The notes beneath the pieces were generated by a model. The model made no database searches. It was not told the origin of the DNA and worked only from the letters and a program-made list of their open reading frames with translations. Below are positions 8,389 to 17,495 of a DNA stretch of 64,000 nucleotides, in pieces. Every line of letters starts with the position of its first letter. Position 1 is the first letter of the stretch. The DNA is from an uncultured Flavobacteriaceae bacterium (GTDB lineage: Bacteria; Bacteroidota; Bacteroidia; Flavobacteriales; Flavobacteriaceae). The position numbers and the translations under genes are program-made. The stretch lies in NCBI GenBank assembly GCA_938029725.1, contig CALHGE010000022.1, positions 40,664 to 104,663 on the forward strand, written 5' to 3'.

Positions 8389-8475
8389 CTATCTGTAGCG
8401 TCGTTTGCTATTCCAGATGTCGCTTTTTGATATTTTTAATGAATTTGTTACCGAATGTATATTTGAATTTTTCAT
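8389..8475 (-). CDS. Short peptide 3 of tandem array (28 aa, WN-RRY motif)
   Basis: The 28-residue frame ends in SKSDIWNSKRRYR. Peptide 2, also exactly 28 residues, ends in SKSTIWNNRRRYS. Nine of the last 13 positions agree, and four of those codons differ only synonymously (Ser, Asn, Arg, Arg), which points to selection on the peptide rather than simple DNA identity. It starts behind an A-rich leader (CATCATCAAAAAAACAAG), the kind that promotes initiation in Bacteroidetes. No signal peptide or membrane segment. I do not recognise the family. Confidence 0.6.
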   Translation of the reverse strand: MKNSNIHSVTNSLKISKSDIWNSKRRYR

Positions 8476-8523
8476 GATCTTGTTTTTTTGATGATGTTTG
8501 ATGAATTTGTTTTTTGATACCGC

Positions 8524-8610
8524 TTAGCTGTATCTTCTTCTATTGTTCCAGATAGTGCTTTTAGAAACTTCTGAAATTTGTCTTTGGTGATGCTTGTTTA
8601 AATTTTCCAT
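8524..8610 (-). CDS. Short peptide 2 of tandem array (28 aa, WN-RRY motif)
   Basis: The 28-residue frame begins MENLNKHHQRQISEV and ends in SKSTIWNNRRRYS, the same length and C-terminus as peptide 3. Trp21-Asn22 falls at the same position in peptides 1, 2 and 3. The leader CATCATCAAAAAAAAAC is nearly the same as that of peptide 3 and similar to that of peptide 1, so the unit duplicated is leader plus frame. The C-terminus is strongly basic, so nucleic-acid or membrane binding is possible, but this is speculation. Confidence 0.6.
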   Translation of the reverse strand: MENLNKHHQRQISEVSKSTIWNNRRRYS

Positions 8611-8649
8611 GATGTTGTTGTTTTTTTTTGATGATGAGTACTTCGTTTA

Positions 8650-8763
8650 CTATTGAATCTTTTTACTTTTAAGCCTTTGATCGTATAACTTGTCAGTATT
8701 CCAGCCGAATCCTAATGTGAAATAGAGCCTAGGTTTTAATTGGTGCGGATATAAAGTTTTCAT
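8650..8763 (-). CDS. Short peptide 1 of tandem array (37 aa, W21-N22)
   Basis: The 37-residue frame begins MKTLYPHQLKPRLYFTLGFG and continues WNTDKLYDQRLKSKKIQ. Trp21-Asn22 aligns with the same residues of peptides 2 and 3, and a Tyr and basic residues follow. Its leader (CATCAATAAAAAACAACAG) resembles theirs. It is the promoter-proximal member of the clear set. No known family. Confidence 0.55.
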   Translation of the reverse strand: MKTLYPHQLKPRLYFTLGFGWNTDKLYDQRLKSKKIQ

Positions 8764-8822
8764 AATGCTGTTGTTTTTTATTGATGGTGTAAAATTGTTG
8801 TTTTTAAACTGCTTTTGATAAT

Positions 8823-8930
8823 CTATGTTGCTGAACTGTTGATTTCAAAAGATGAATTGTTTTTGATTGTTTCCAATTGACTTACACTTAATAGACGAGC
8901 GATTATTATTATTGTTACAGTACTATGCAT
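8823..8930 (-). CDS. Possible short leader frame upstream of the array (35 aa)
   Basis: A 35-codon frame begins MHSTVTIIIIARLLSVSQLE. It has a short hydrophobic stretch but shares neither the Trp-Asn motif nor the A-rich leader of the frames below it. It may be chance. Its start lies between the arms of an inverted repeat at 8917-8943. Confidence 0.2.
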   Translation of the reverse strand: MHSTVTIIIIARLLSVSQLETIKNNSSFEINSSAT

Positions 8931-9223
8931 AAGATGGTACTGTTTTATGTATAAATTAGCACATAGAAGCCTTAAATTCGTATCAAATTAATTATATATG
9001 CCTGATATTAAGTTATTTACTAGTAATTATGATTAAATTAAAATTTATTGTTAAAATTTGCACTTCATTAAAATTCAGTAAGATAACAGCAAGAAGCGCT
9101 GCCGTGTTTCGTTTAAATAGGAGGTAAGAGTTGAGCGATTAACCTTTGTCGAGTTTACCCTCTCGTAGAAAATAAACCCCAAAAAATAGGGTTATATAGG
9201 TATCTTATTAAAAACGATGCGCT
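8931..9223. other. Non-coding gap between the array and the HEXXH lipoprotein
   Basis: The gap should hold divergent promoters, but no exact TAnnTTTG element was found on either strand. The inverted repeat ACAGTAC/GTACTGT (8917-8923 and 8937-8943, 13-nt spacer) may be an operator. A small AACCC/GGGTT hairpin lies at about 9175-9193 in the leader of the next gene. Confidence 0.4.
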
Positions 9224-10393
9224 ATGAGAATTTTTCAATTAAAGTATATTCCATTCAAACTATCCTATCTCTTTATGAGCGTATTGTATATCGTATTAGC
9301 TGCTTGCAGTAAGGATGCGAACCTACTTCCTGAGCAAGAAGATTCCGTAGCTGATGCGATTGAAGAAACAACAGAAGATAATACTGGGGGTGATAGTGCC
9401 AACGATGACACTACGAATGATGATTCATCAGATAATACAGATTCAACAACACCTGGGCTAATCGTATTTGAGGAAGGCTTTACCTTAGACGAGACAAGAT
9501 CTGTTGTCAATTATGTTTTATCACCATCTGATTACAATCAATTTCTTGAGGGCGAAGGAAATATTTCTATGGTTACTGAAAAAGCATATCAATACCTAAA
9601 GGATGACTTTGATTATGTCATCATACTCTCAGTAGAAGCAATAAAGCCGCCTGATTTATTTTATGGTATATCAAGATTAGTCCAGAATCAAGTACGAGGC
9701 TTAGGGAGTAACACCTATGACAACTCTGCGGCATACGGTTCTGACGGGCAGCTCAAAAGCATCATTTATATGCCGAGAACCGAATACATTTCTAATGGGC
9801 CGTTTTTACATGAAATCGCACATTCATGGGCTAACAAGGGAATTATACCAAGTACGGTTGGCGGCCATTGGGGCTTTGCTAGTACCGCAGGACAATTAGG
9901 TGGTTTTGGAGAAATAGAAGCTTTGGGTAACAATACCTATCAAGGAAAACTAAATGGCTTAAATAGTTTTGGTACGTTCGCCAACGGTGGAAATTCAATA
10001 GTATTTGGAAATCTTGAACTCTATGCGATGGGATTCATCGGTGCAGACGCATTAGAAAGTGTTCAAGTAGCCGTAAACCCTGAATGGGGCCAAAACCAAG
10101 GTGAATTTACAGCAGATGCGATTGAAACTTATGATGCACAAGATATTATCGCCACGCATGGTGAACGTATTCCATCTGTAGAAAATTCTCAAAAATCGTT
10201 CAAAGCACTTACTGTAGTTATCTCCACAGTAGCTATATCTCAAGAAAAAATAGACGAAGTAAGCCTAAATCTGGAGAATTTTTCAAGGCAAGGAAATCCA
10301 GATGCTTCTTGGGGAGGTCTTAAAAATTTTTGGTTAGCGACCCAACAAAAGGCAACTTTTGATTTTACAGTTACCCAGGAGAGTATTAAATAA
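9224..10393 (+). CDS. HEXXH-type lipoprotein, putative metallopeptidase
   Basis: The 389-residue protein has a lipoprotein signal (lipobox LAAC near residue 28), then about 45 residues rich in Asp, Glu, Thr and Ser, a flexible stalk typical of surface lipoproteins. Near residue 197 it carries LHEIAHSW, a match to the HEXXH zinc site, and GGHWG follows about 15 residues later and may give the third ligand. This suggests a zinc-dependent peptidase or a non-catalytic relative. Convergent with the next gene, with 7 bp between stops. Substrate unknown. Confidence 0.65.
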   Translation: MRIFQLKYIPFKLSYLFMSVLYIVLAACSKDANLLPEQEDSVADAIEETTEDNTGGDSANDDTTNDDSSDNTDSTTPGLIVFEEGFTLDETRSVVNYVLSPSDYNQFLEGEGNISMVTEKAYQYLKDDFDYVIILSVEAIKPPDLFYGISRLVQNQVRGLGSNTYDNSAAYGSDGQLKSIIYMPRTEYISNGPFLHEIAHSWANKGIIPSTVGGHWGFASTAGQLGGFGEIEALGNNTYQGKLNGLNSFGTFANGGNSIVFGNLELYAMGFIGADALESVQVAVNPEWGQNQGEFTADAIETYDAQDIIATHGERIPSVENSQKSFKALTVVISTVAISQEKIDEVSLNLENFSRQGNPDASWGGLKNFWLATQQKATFDFTVTQESIK

Positions 10394-10400
10394 GTTAAGG

Positions 10401-11000
10401 CTATTGTTTATGAAGCTCCTCTAAAAGCGTATCATAAGTTTCTATTTGAGTAAACAATCGGCCACCTATATTGAGTATGGGTGTTTTAATCGAATCTATA
10501 GGAGCAGGCAGGTAGTTTTTTAATTGCTCCTGTATTTCAGGTTTTTCACTTAGCAGGTGTTTGATGTACTTGTAATTACTCGCATTTAAAGATTTTATAA
10601 TACGATCACAAGTCAGGCATGCATCAGTAATATATACCGTAATCGATTTCTTTGGTTTTATCTTTATACGTTCGAACTCCTTTTTTAAAGCTCTTTTTGA
10701 AAGACTATCAGTTACCAACAAATCATATGTGTAATTTGGTTTTTTATCCCGGGTAAGAACAACTGTTTTTAAATGTACTTTTGACGCTGCAGGAACGCGC
10801 ACCCATCTCGGGCGGCCTTGGCTTTGTCTAAAATTGGTCCCTGATATTTTTATTTGGACATCAAAATCTTGCTCGTTCTCGTTAATTGCATAAAAAGCCA
10901 AACGATTCGGAATAGCTTTAGTTTCAACACGAAGCGCTGTTTCTTGTGCATTTATTTTTGCTGCAATAAAAAGAAGCAGCAGAAGAGTGTTTAATTTCAT
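10401..11000 (-). CDS. Exported glutaredoxin/thioredoxin-fold protein
   Basis: The 199-residue protein has a signal peptide (residues 1-18, cut after INA) and a C-terminal thioredoxin-like region from about residue 118. This contains ITDACLTCDRI, a CxxC redox pair, and later DSIKTPILNIGG with the cis-Pro that family members use to hold substrate. The N-terminal half, residues 20-110, looks like a beta-sandwich and I do not recognise it. Likely role: thiol-disulfide exchange in the periplasm. It is not next to any cytochrome or disulfide-bond genes. Confidence 0.65.
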   Translation of the reverse strand: MKLNTLLLLLFIAAKINAQETALRVETKAIPNRLAFYAINENEQDFDVQIKISGTNFRQSQGRPRWVRVPAASKVHLKTVVLTRDKKPNYTYDLLVTDSLSKRALKKEFERIKIKPKKSITVYITDACLTCDRIIKSLNASNYKYIKHLLSEKPEIQEQLKNYLPAPIDSIKTPILNIGGRLFTQIETYDTLLEELHKQ

Positions 11001-11142
11001 AGTATGTTTTCTCGAAAGGTAAGATATGGATTCCCCTAGCGCTAAGACAAAAAAGTCTATTAATTAATAGCCTTTCACGATAAAGAGCTGTAATCAAAAT
11101 CTTTACTAGTATATGTCCTTAATATTTCACTATTTTACAATT

Positions 11143-11826
11143 ATGAAAAATATAGGACTCTTTGTATTCTTTATAACCCTAATATCTTGTTCATCTGAAG
11201 CTTCTAAAAGTCTTTTCAATGGAAAAGATTTGCAGGGTTGGCATATCGACGTGCCAGAAATGGATAGCATTCCTGATGCTCGAAACCCTTTTATCGTTAG
11301 AGATGGAATGCTCGTAAGTTTAGGCACTCCTCAAGGCCATATTATTACCGATAAGGTTTATCAAGATTTTAGATTAGAGGTAGAATATCGCTTTGCTGGC
11401 GAACCCGGTAATTGTGGCGTTTTGGTATTTGCATCGACACCAAGGTCTTTATATAAAATGTTTCCAAAATCTATCGAAGTACAAATGATGCATCAAAACG
11501 CTGGAGATTTCTGGTGTATTGTAGAAGATATTACCGTAGATAATATGACAGAACGTCGCGGACCAAAATCTGAATGGGGTATTGTCGAAGGTAAAAAACG
11601 TAGAATAATAAATTTAACTGATGATTCTGAAAAGCCTCTTGGTGAATGGAATAGCATGCATATTGAATGCTTAAAGAATCAAGTAAAAGTATGGGTGAAT
11701 GGTATTTTAGTGAACCATGGCTACAATGCTACTGCCGATAAAGGTCAAATTGCACTTCAGGCTGAGGGCTCTGAGGTTGAATTCCGAAAAATAGTGCTAA
11801 CGCCTATTTTGGAGCTGACTGAATAA
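11143..11826 (+). CDS. DUF1080 (3-keto-disaccharide hydrolase) lipoprotein
   Basis: From the ATG at 11143 the product has 227 residues and starts with a clean lipoprotein signal (lipobox LISC, Cys16). The in-frame ATG at 11113 would put ten residues before it, so I prefer 11143. SLFNGKDLQGW at about residue 24 is the hallmark of the DUF1080 family, followed by VRDGMLVSLG, DFRLEVEYRF, GNCGVLVF and the C-terminal WNSMHIECLKNQVKVWVNG. The fold is a concanavalin-like jelly roll. Some family members hydrolyse 3-keto-sugars. Transcribed alone. Confidence 0.85.
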   Translation: MKNIGLFVFFITLISCSSEASKSLFNGKDLQGWHIDVPEMDSIPDARNPFIVRDGMLVSLGTPQGHIITDKVYQDFRLEVEYRFAGEPGNCGVLVFASTPRSLYKMFPKSIEVQMMHQNAGDFWCIVEDITVDNMTERRGPKSEWGIVEGKKRRIINLTDDSEKPLGEWNSMHIECLKNQVKVWVNGILVNHGYNATADKGQIALQAEGSEVEFRKIVLTPILELTE

Positions 11827-11917
11827 ATTTTATTTTTTTTTAAAAGTGTTGCATGTTTCGCATACCGATTACTTCGATAGTTTCGACGTAATAATTCAGT
11901 TAACCCTGATAAAATCG

Positions 11918-11925
11918 TATTTTTG
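11918..11925 (+). promoter_or_regulatory. -7 promoter element (TATTTTTG)
   Basis: It matches TAnnTTTG and lies 24 nt before the ATG at 11950. A start of transcription near 11932 excludes an upstream in-frame start at 11923. Confidence 0.6.
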
Positions 11926-11949
11926 CAATCTTCAAAAAAAAAGGGTTAT

Positions 11950-13503
11950 ATGGCTGATATTGCAATTGCAGTTCAAGAAAAAAAGACAGACAAAGAACTT
12001 TACGAATACCAACAAGGTGCCATTAACCAAATTTTCGATAAATTCGAAACTGCACCAGAAGATCATCATTTACTATACCAGCTACCTACAGGAGGGGGAA
12101 AAACAGTTATTTTCTCAGAAATGGTGCGACAGTATTTGAAAAAGCATAACAAGAAAGTACTTGTTATGACACACCGTGTTGAACTTTGCCGTCAAACATC
12201 TTCAATGCTCACCGGTTTTGGTGTAAAAAACAAAGTCGTTGATAGTAAGGCTGAGCTAGATGACCAAGCGGAATATAGTTGTTACGTAGCAATGGTAGAG
12301 ACGCTAAATAATCGTCTGAACGATGATAAATTAGATATTTCTGATGTCGGTCTGGTTATTATTGATGAAGCGCACTACAACTCTTTCACCAAACTTTTTA
12401 AATTTTTTGAAAAATCCTTTATTCTAGGGGTAACGGCTACGCCTTTAAGTTCGAATAAAGAGCTACCCATGAAAGGGAACTACGATGAGCTTATCGTTGG
12501 TGAAACGATAGAGTCGCTTATTGAAAATGAATTTCTTGCACGTGCTGAAGTCTTTCAGTACGATATGGGTTTGACCTCATTGGAAATCGGATCTAATGGT
12601 GACTATACCGTAAAATCTTCGGAGGACCTATATTCTAGCCCTGCAATGCTCGAAAAACTACTGAAGGCCTACGAGAAGCATTCTAAAGGAAAGAAAGCCC
12701 TGATATTTAACAATGGAATTAATACCTCCATAAACGTGTATCATACTTTTAATGCAGCCGGACTTCCGGTTATGCATTTAGATAATACGGCGACAAAGAA
12801 ACAACGTGCTCAGATTCTTAAATGGTTTAAAGAAACTCCAAATGCAATTTTAACATCAGTAAGTATTCTTACCACAGGTTTTGATGAGCCGACTATTGAT
12901 ACTATAATTTTGAACCGTGCAACAAAATCATTGACCTTATACTATCAAATGATTGGTCGTGGTTCTCGTATTTTGAACAATAAATCAAAATTTACGGTGG
13001 TTGATTTAGGAAATAATATGTATCGTTTTGGTCCATGGGGTGCTGATCTCGATTGGCAAACTATTTTCAAATCACCTAATTTCTATGCAGATCGCATTCA
13101 GGATGATGAAGCTATTGAAGGCAAATTCAAACATGAAATGAATGATCAGCTTCGTGAGGAGTTTTCAAAATCAGAAGATGTTTCTTACGATATTAAGCAA
13201 GTATATATAGATGCTACAAGTAAAGGAGAGTCCTCAAAAGTAGTTCTAGAGCGTTCTATCACGCATCATGCAAAGATTTGTATAGAGAACAGTGAAGATG
13301 TTTACGATGCGCTTGCCTTGGCAAAATTACTGAAAGAAGATATTGACCAACGGATACAAACCTATGCTAAATGCATCAGTAGAAGCACCTTTAACTTTGT
13401 ACACTGGTTGAAAGATGACTACAAGAAGAAGCTAAATGCCTATCTCCGTCAGAACTTTGACGAGGTGTTTGAGGAAATTCATGGTCATCCTCCGGTAGAC
13501 TAG
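11950..13503 (+). CDS. Superfamily 2 DEAD/DEAH-type helicase (RadD/type III Res-like)
   Basis: The protein has 517 residues from the ATG at 11950. Motif I is LPTGGGKT, motif II DEAH (in IIDEAHYN), motif III-like VTATP, and the second RecA domain has TSVSILTTGFDEP and QMIGRGSR (motifs V and VI). This order fits the SF2 helicases related to type III restriction subunits and YejH/RadD rather than the DEAD-box RNA helicases. There is no methylase gene nearby, so a repair or RNA role is more likely than restriction. The C-terminal 130 residues are not assigned. A DEAD-box gene follows from its own promoter. Confidence 0.85.
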   Translation: MADIAIAVQEKKTDKELYEYQQGAINQIFDKFETAPEDHHLLYQLPTGGGKTVIFSEMVRQYLKKHNKKVLVMTHRVELCRQTSSMLTGFGVKNKVVDSKAELDDQAEYSCYVAMVETLNNRLNDDKLDISDVGLVIIDEAHYNSFTKLFKFFEKSFILGVTATPLSSNKELPMKGNYDELIVGETIESLIENEFLARAEVFQYDMGLTSLEIGSNGDYTVKSSEDLYSSPAMLEKLLKAYEKHSKGKKALIFNNGINTSINVYHTFNAAGLPVMHLDNTATKKQRAQILKWFKETPNAILTSVSILTTGFDEPTIDTIILNRATKSLTLYYQMIGRGSRILNNKSKFTVVDLGNNMYRFGPWGADLDWQTIFKSPNFYADRIQDDEAIEGKFKHEMNDQLREEFSKSEDVSYDIKQVYIDATSKGESSKVVLERSITHHAKICIENSEDVYDALALAKLLKEDIDQRIQTYAKCISRSTFNFVHWLKDDYKKKLNAYLRQNFDEVFEEIHGHPPVD

Positions 13504-13527
13504 CCCTATTTAACTCATAAAGCGTCG

Positions 13528-13535
13528 TACCTTTG
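13528..13535 (+). promoter_or_regulatory. -7 promoter element (TACCTTTG)
   Basis: It matches TAnnTTTG. Transcription would start near 13542, after the in-frame ATG at 13538, so the DEAD-box protein must start at the ATG at 13571. Confidence 0.65.
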
Positions 13536-13570
13536 TTTTGAAATACTTTTTATTTTCAAAAATTTACGCT

Positions 13571-14926
13571 ATGTCTTCCTTCGACGATTTTAAAATAACC
13601 ACACCTTTACGCAATGCTATTGCCGATTTAGGCTTTGATAGTCCACGACCTATTCAAGCGAAAGCCTTTCCTGTTGTCCTCTCAGGGAGTGACATGGTCG
13701 GAATAGCACAAACAGGCACAGGAAAGACCTTTGCTTACATGCTTCCAATTCTGCAAATGCTTCCTTTTTCTAAGGAAAAATACCCTAGAGCTCTAGTTTT
13801 AGTCCCTACGAGGGAATTGGTAGTGCAGGTAGTTGATGAAATCGAAAAATTTGCAAAATATACTACACTAACAGCTGTAGGTGTATATGGCGGAACCAAT
13901 ATGAACCGCCAAAAGGAAGCCTTAGCAGAAGGAGCCGATATTGTAGTTGCAACTCCTGGAAGACTTTACGATTTAATGTTAAGTGGCGCAATGCGAACTA
14001 AGTCTATTAAAAAGCTGGTAATTGATGAAGTTGACGTAATGCTAGATTTGGGGTTTCGGTTTCAATTAACCAATATTATGGATCTTTTGCCAGAACGACG
14101 TCAAAATATTATGTTCTCAGCTACAATGACCCAAGAGGTAGACAAGCTTATCAACGACTATTTCAAGGCGCCAAAAAAGGTTACAATAGCCATCAGTGGA
14201 ACGCCTTTAGATAATATTTCGCAGCACTGTTATGCTATTCCAAACTTCTATACTAAAGTTAATTTTTTACTTGAGTTGTTTAAAGATAAAGAACTGTTTA
14301 GTAAAGTTTTAGTATTCACGTTAAACAAAAAAACTGCTGATCGTTTGTTTCAAGAAATTGATGAATTCTTTGGCAGTGAAGCTTGTTTGATACACTCCAA
14401 CAAAACACAGAATTATCGCCTGCGCTCCATCAAGCAATTCGAAGAAGGGGTCAATAGAATTTTAGTCACGACAGACGTAATGGCTAGAGGTTTAGATTTA
14501 GATAGTATATCCCATGTAATCAACTTTGACACCCCGATATATCCCGAAAACTATATGCACCGCATTGGACGTACAGGGCGATCAGAGGAGGAGGGAGCTT
14601 CCTTATTATTCTACACCGAAAAAGAAGAGTCCGCCAAAGAGGCTATTGAAGCCTTGATGAAGGTTAGGATTGAGAAGCTTGAACTTCCTAAATCTATTGA
14701 GATAGCTACCAGGCTCACGCCTGAAGAAACCCCTAGAATTAAAGAACGAGACAATCCAGACAAATCCGCAAACGATAAGGATAAAGGCGAAGGTTTTCAT
14801 GAGAAAAAGGAAAAGAATACCCAAATCAATCAAGGGGGGTCTTACAAACGCATCATAGAAAAGAAATATAAGAAGGCTAAGACAAAAGGCGACAAGAATT
14901 ACAATAAAAGAAATAAACGAAAATAG
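13571..14926 (+). CDS. DEAD-box RNA helicase
   Basis: The protein has 451 residues from 13571. It carries the Q motif ([13 protein letters not shown]), motif [24 protein letters not shown], a variant motif II DEVD in place of DEAD, motif III SAT, and HRIGRTGR. The C-terminal 70 residues are rich in Lys, Arg and Asn and probably bind RNA. It likely remodels rRNA or mRNA. It is followed after 17 nt by the dehydrogenase gene, so the two may be cotranscribed. Confidence 0.93.
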   Translation: MSSFDDFKITTPLRNAIADLGFDSPRPIQAKAFPVVLSGSDMVGIAQTGTGKTFAYMLPILQMLPFSKEKYPRALVLVPTRELVVQVVDEIEKFAKYTTLTAVGVYGGTNMNRQKEALAEGADIVVATPGRLYDLMLSGAMRTKSIKKLVIDEVDVMLDLGFRFQLTNIMDLLPERRQNIMFSATMTQEVDKLINDYFKAPKKVTIAISGTPLDNISQHCYAIPNFYTKVNFLLELFKDKELFSKVLVFTLNKKTADRLFQEIDEFFGSEACLIHSNKTQNYRLRSIKQFEEGVNRILVTTDVMARGLDLDSISHVINFDTPIYPENYMHRIGRTGRSEEEGASLLFYTEKEESAKEAIEALMKVRIEKLELPKSIEIATRLTPEETPRIKERDNPDKSANDKDKGEGFHEKKEKNTQINQGGSYKRIIEKKYKKAKTKGDKNYNKRNKRK

Positions 14927-14943
14927 CTTACATACAATTGTTT

Positions 14944-16494
14944 ATGAGTAAAATTGAAACAGATGGTTTAAGTAAAATCAGCGAAGCTGAAATTGACAAA
15001 TGCATCACTATCTTAGAACAATTAGTAGCGAATACGGATGTGATTTTTGATATTCCAAAAGAGAAGCGTACTGCTTTGATTAAAGCTTCAGGTCAATTAT
15101 CAAGACCAAGTCGTGAAGAGTTTTCAAGAAGAAAGAAGGATGCAAAAAAGGCTCAGAAAAGAAAAAAGGCGGCAAAAGATAAAAACGCAAGAAAGGAAAC
15201 CGGAATTCGGAGCGCTCGTGAGGCGATTGTGTTTGTAGCTCCTAAGTTGCTACCAGAGGCAGAAGCGAGAGACAGAGAGCTCGGAGATCTAGAGTCGCCA
15301 CGGAACTGCTATGTCTGTAAAACTTTGTTTACAAAACTTCATCATTTCTACGATACGATGTGCACTGATTGTGGAGATTTCAACTATGCTAAACGTTTTC
15401 AAACTACAGATCTAAAAGATCAAGTTGCCATAATAACGGGGTCTCGATTAAAAATCGGGTATCACATCACTTTAATGCTACTGCGATCAGGAGCTACGGT
15501 TGTTGCCACTACGCGCTTTCCTGCTGATTCTGCGCTACGTTTCGCTAAAGAAGAAGATTTCACTCAATGGGGGCATCGTCTAAAAATTCACGGTCTAGAT
15601 TTGCGTCATATTCCGAGTGTAGAAATTTTCTGCAATTATATCGAACAGAAGTATGATCGCCTAGATATCCTAATCAATAATGCAGCCCAAACAGTAAGGC
15701 GTCCAGCGGGATTCTATCAACACCTAATGCCAAATGAAGAACGGGCAATTAGCACACTTCCGAAATATGCTGCGGACTTGCTAAAAGACCATGTATCTTG
15801 TCTTGATGAGCTAAAATTACTGACTACTGCAGCCTCGCCTAATCAGAATATGCCGGTTACTTGGCATGGCCCTGAACCGGGAATTGGGCTTCGCGCCTCC
15901 GCCAAACTGTCTCAAATACCGTACAGCTTTGATAATTCACTGCAAACCAAAGAAGTATTTCCTGAAGGGGAATTAGATGCTGATCTGCAGCAGGTTGACC
16001 TGCGCAAGACGAATAGTTGGCGTTTAAAATTAGGTGAAATTGAAACTACAGAAATGATCGAAGTTCAATTGGTGAATTCCGTAGCACCTTTCGTGCTGTG
16101 TAACCGCCTTTCTGAATTGATGAAAAAAGAAAATACGGGTATGAAACACATTATTAATGTTTCTGCTATGGAAGGTAAATTCCATCGTTTTTTTAAAGAA
16201 GATCGTCACCCGCACACGAACATGGCCAAAGCAGCTCTTAATATGCTCACCCATACAGCTGCAGGAAGCCTAGCGAAAGACGGAATTTACATAAATGCAG
16301 TAGATACAGGCTGGGTAACTGATGAGGACCCTGCAGAGCTGGCAAAGAAAAAGCAAGAGCTACATGATTTTCAGCCCCCTCTAGATATTGTAGATGGCGC
16401 CGCAAGAGTTATGGACCCTTTAATTGACGGCATCAACACGGGCAAGCACTGGAGTGGTAAATTCCTAAAAGATTATCGACCAATAGATTGGTAA
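14944..16494 (+). CDS. Atypical short-chain dehydrogenase with N-terminal zinc-finger region
   Basis: The protein has 516 residues from ATG 14944 (another ATG lies 6 nt upstream). Residues 60-90 are highly basic. CYVCK and CTDCG, about 14 residues apart at 122-143, look like a four-Cys zinc site. A Rossmann domain follows with [11 protein letters not shown] and DILINNAAQ. The catalytic Ser is present in INVSAMEG, but where Tyr-xxx-Lys is expected the sequence reads [11 protein letters not shown]: the Lys is kept and the Tyr is replaced by Thr. The chemistry may therefore differ or be lost. Twice the usual SDR length. Sits behind a DEAD-box gene. Confidence 0.8.
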   Translation: MSKIETDGLSKISEAEIDKCITILEQLVANTDVIFDIPKEKRTALIKASGQLSRPSREEFSRRKKDAKKAQKRKKAAKDKNARKETGIRSAREAIVFVAPKLLPEAEARDRELGDLESPRNCYVCKTLFTKLHHFYDTMCTDCGDFNYAKRFQTTDLKDQVAIITGSRLKIGYHITLMLLRSGATVVATTRFPADSALRFAKEEDFTQWGHRLKIHGLDLRHIPSVEIFCNYIEQKYDRLDILINNAAQTVRRPAGFYQHLMPNEERAISTLPKYAADLLKDHVSCLDELKLLTTAASPNQNMPVTWHGPEPGIGLRASAKLSQIPYSFDNSLQTKEVFPEGELDADLQQVDLRKTNSWRLKLGEIETTEMIEVQLVNSVAPFVLCNRLSELMKKENTGMKHIINVSAMEGKFHRFFKEDRHPHTNMAKAALNMLTHTAAGSLAKDGIYINAVDTGWVTDEDPAELAKKKQELHDFQPPLDIVDGAARVMDPLIDGINTGKHWSGKFLKDYRPIDW

Positions 16495-16506
16495 TTTTAT
16501 TTTTCA

Positions 16507-16523
16507 ACTGATATTATATCAGT
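16507..16523. terminator. Small hairpin between convergent genes
   Basis: ACTGATA/TATCAGT forms a 7-bp stem with a 3-nt loop 13 nt after the dehydrogenase stop and before the rlmF stop. There is only a short T run on the upstream side. Confidence 0.4.
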
Positions 16524-16566
16524 AGTTTAGATATAGATATATACTGTTAAGGTTTAATTAAATACA

Positions 16567-17421
16567 TTAAAATTTCCAAGATATAATACGTGTTTTCTTG
16601 TTGCCATGAACCATTGATACCGTATGGTATTCTCCTCCAAGCTTCTTTATCTGTTTCTTGATTTTAGGTAAATGCTCTGACTTAGAAACCAAGCTAGTAA
16701 ATACACCAACCTGCTTCTTATAGTCCAAACTTTGTTTAATCATGCGTTTCAAGAATAATGGTTCGCCACCATTACACCAGAGTTCATTGGCTTGACCACC
16801 AAAATTGCGCTTAGCATCAGGAGTATAGCTCAGGTTCTTCTGCTTTTGTCGGGTTTCTCTTTCTGCATTTTCTTTCGAGGCATAAAAAGGAGGATTGCAG
16901 ATCGTGAAATGAAAATATTCACCTGCCTTTATGATTCCCTGAAAAATATTTGCCTTGTCTTTTTGAAGTCGTATGTCAATAGAATTAGATAAGTGTGGGT
17001 TGCTTTTTACATTTGCCATAGCAGCGATGGTAGCATTCTCTTCAATATCGCTACCCACCATTTTCCAATCATAAATATGAGCCCCTAAAATCGGATAAAT
17101 ACAATTGGCTCCAACACCAATATCTAATCCTTTTATAGCTCCAGCTAGGCCTTCCGTTTCTAAAATAGTAGCAATATGGTGTATATAGTCAGCTCTGCCA
17201 GGTACAGGAGGACAGAGATAGCCTTCAGGAATGCTCCAGTCTACGACGCCGTAAAAATGCTTTAAAAGCGCCTTGTTTAGGGCTAATACAGCCTCGGGCT
17301 TAGCGAAATCAATTGTTTGCGTATCATGTTCGTTATTAAAAACAAAAGGTAGTAGCTCAGGGTGGGTTAAGGTGAGTGCCTCAAAATCGTAAGGGCTAGT
17401 ATGAATATTGTTCGAATGCAT
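16567..17421 (-). CDS. rlmF: 23S rRNA (adenine(1618)-N6)-methyltransferase RlmF
   Basis: The 284-residue protein has the RlmF opening (YDFEALTLTHPELLPFV...DFAKPEAVLALNKALL), the SAM-binding GLDIGVGANCIYPI, the catalytic NPPFYAS and the conserved ELWCNGGE. RlmF adds a methyl group to the N6 of A1618 of 23S rRNA. Length is normal. It has its own TAnnTTTG promoter with a very short leader. Confidence 0.93.
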   Translation of the reverse strand: MHSNNIHTSPYDFEALTLTHPELLPFVFNNEHDTQTIDFAKPEAVLALNKALLKHFYGVVDWSIPEGYLCPPVPGRADYIHHIATILETEGLAGAIKGLDIGVGANCIYPILGAHIYDWKMVGSDIEENATIAAMANVKSNPHLSNSIDIRLQKDKANIFQGIIKAGEYFHFTICNPPFYASKENAERETRQKQKNLSYTPDAKRNFGGQANELWCNGGEPLFLKRMIKQSLDYKKQVGVFTSLVSKSEHLPKIKKQIKKLGGEYHTVSMVHGNKKTRIISWKF

Positions 17422-17438
17422 ATAAAAAAGCTTGGTGG

Positions 17439-17446
17439 CAAAGGTA
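17439..17446 (-). promoter_or_regulatory. rlmF -7 promoter element
   Basis: On the minus strand the bases read TACCTTTG, an exact TAnnTTTG match, about 18 bp before the rlmF ATG. Confidence 0.6.
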
Positions 17447-17495
17447 GTTTTAACTTAATAAATTTAGCTACTTTAGTTTCCCTTAAAAATCGCTC

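Noticed and set aside
8281..8660. GATGATTG and TTTGATGATG runs taken as simple DNA repeats
   Set aside because: On the minus strand they are mostly the A-rich leaders and start regions of the short frames, so a plain microsatellite explanation is not enough.
11950..13503. Restriction-modification helicase subunit
   Set aside because: Motifs fit the same superfamily, but no methyltransferase or nuclease subunit lies nearby.
13538..13570. Earlier start of the DEAD-box protein
   Set aside because: An exact -7 element at 13528 places the transcription start after this ATG.
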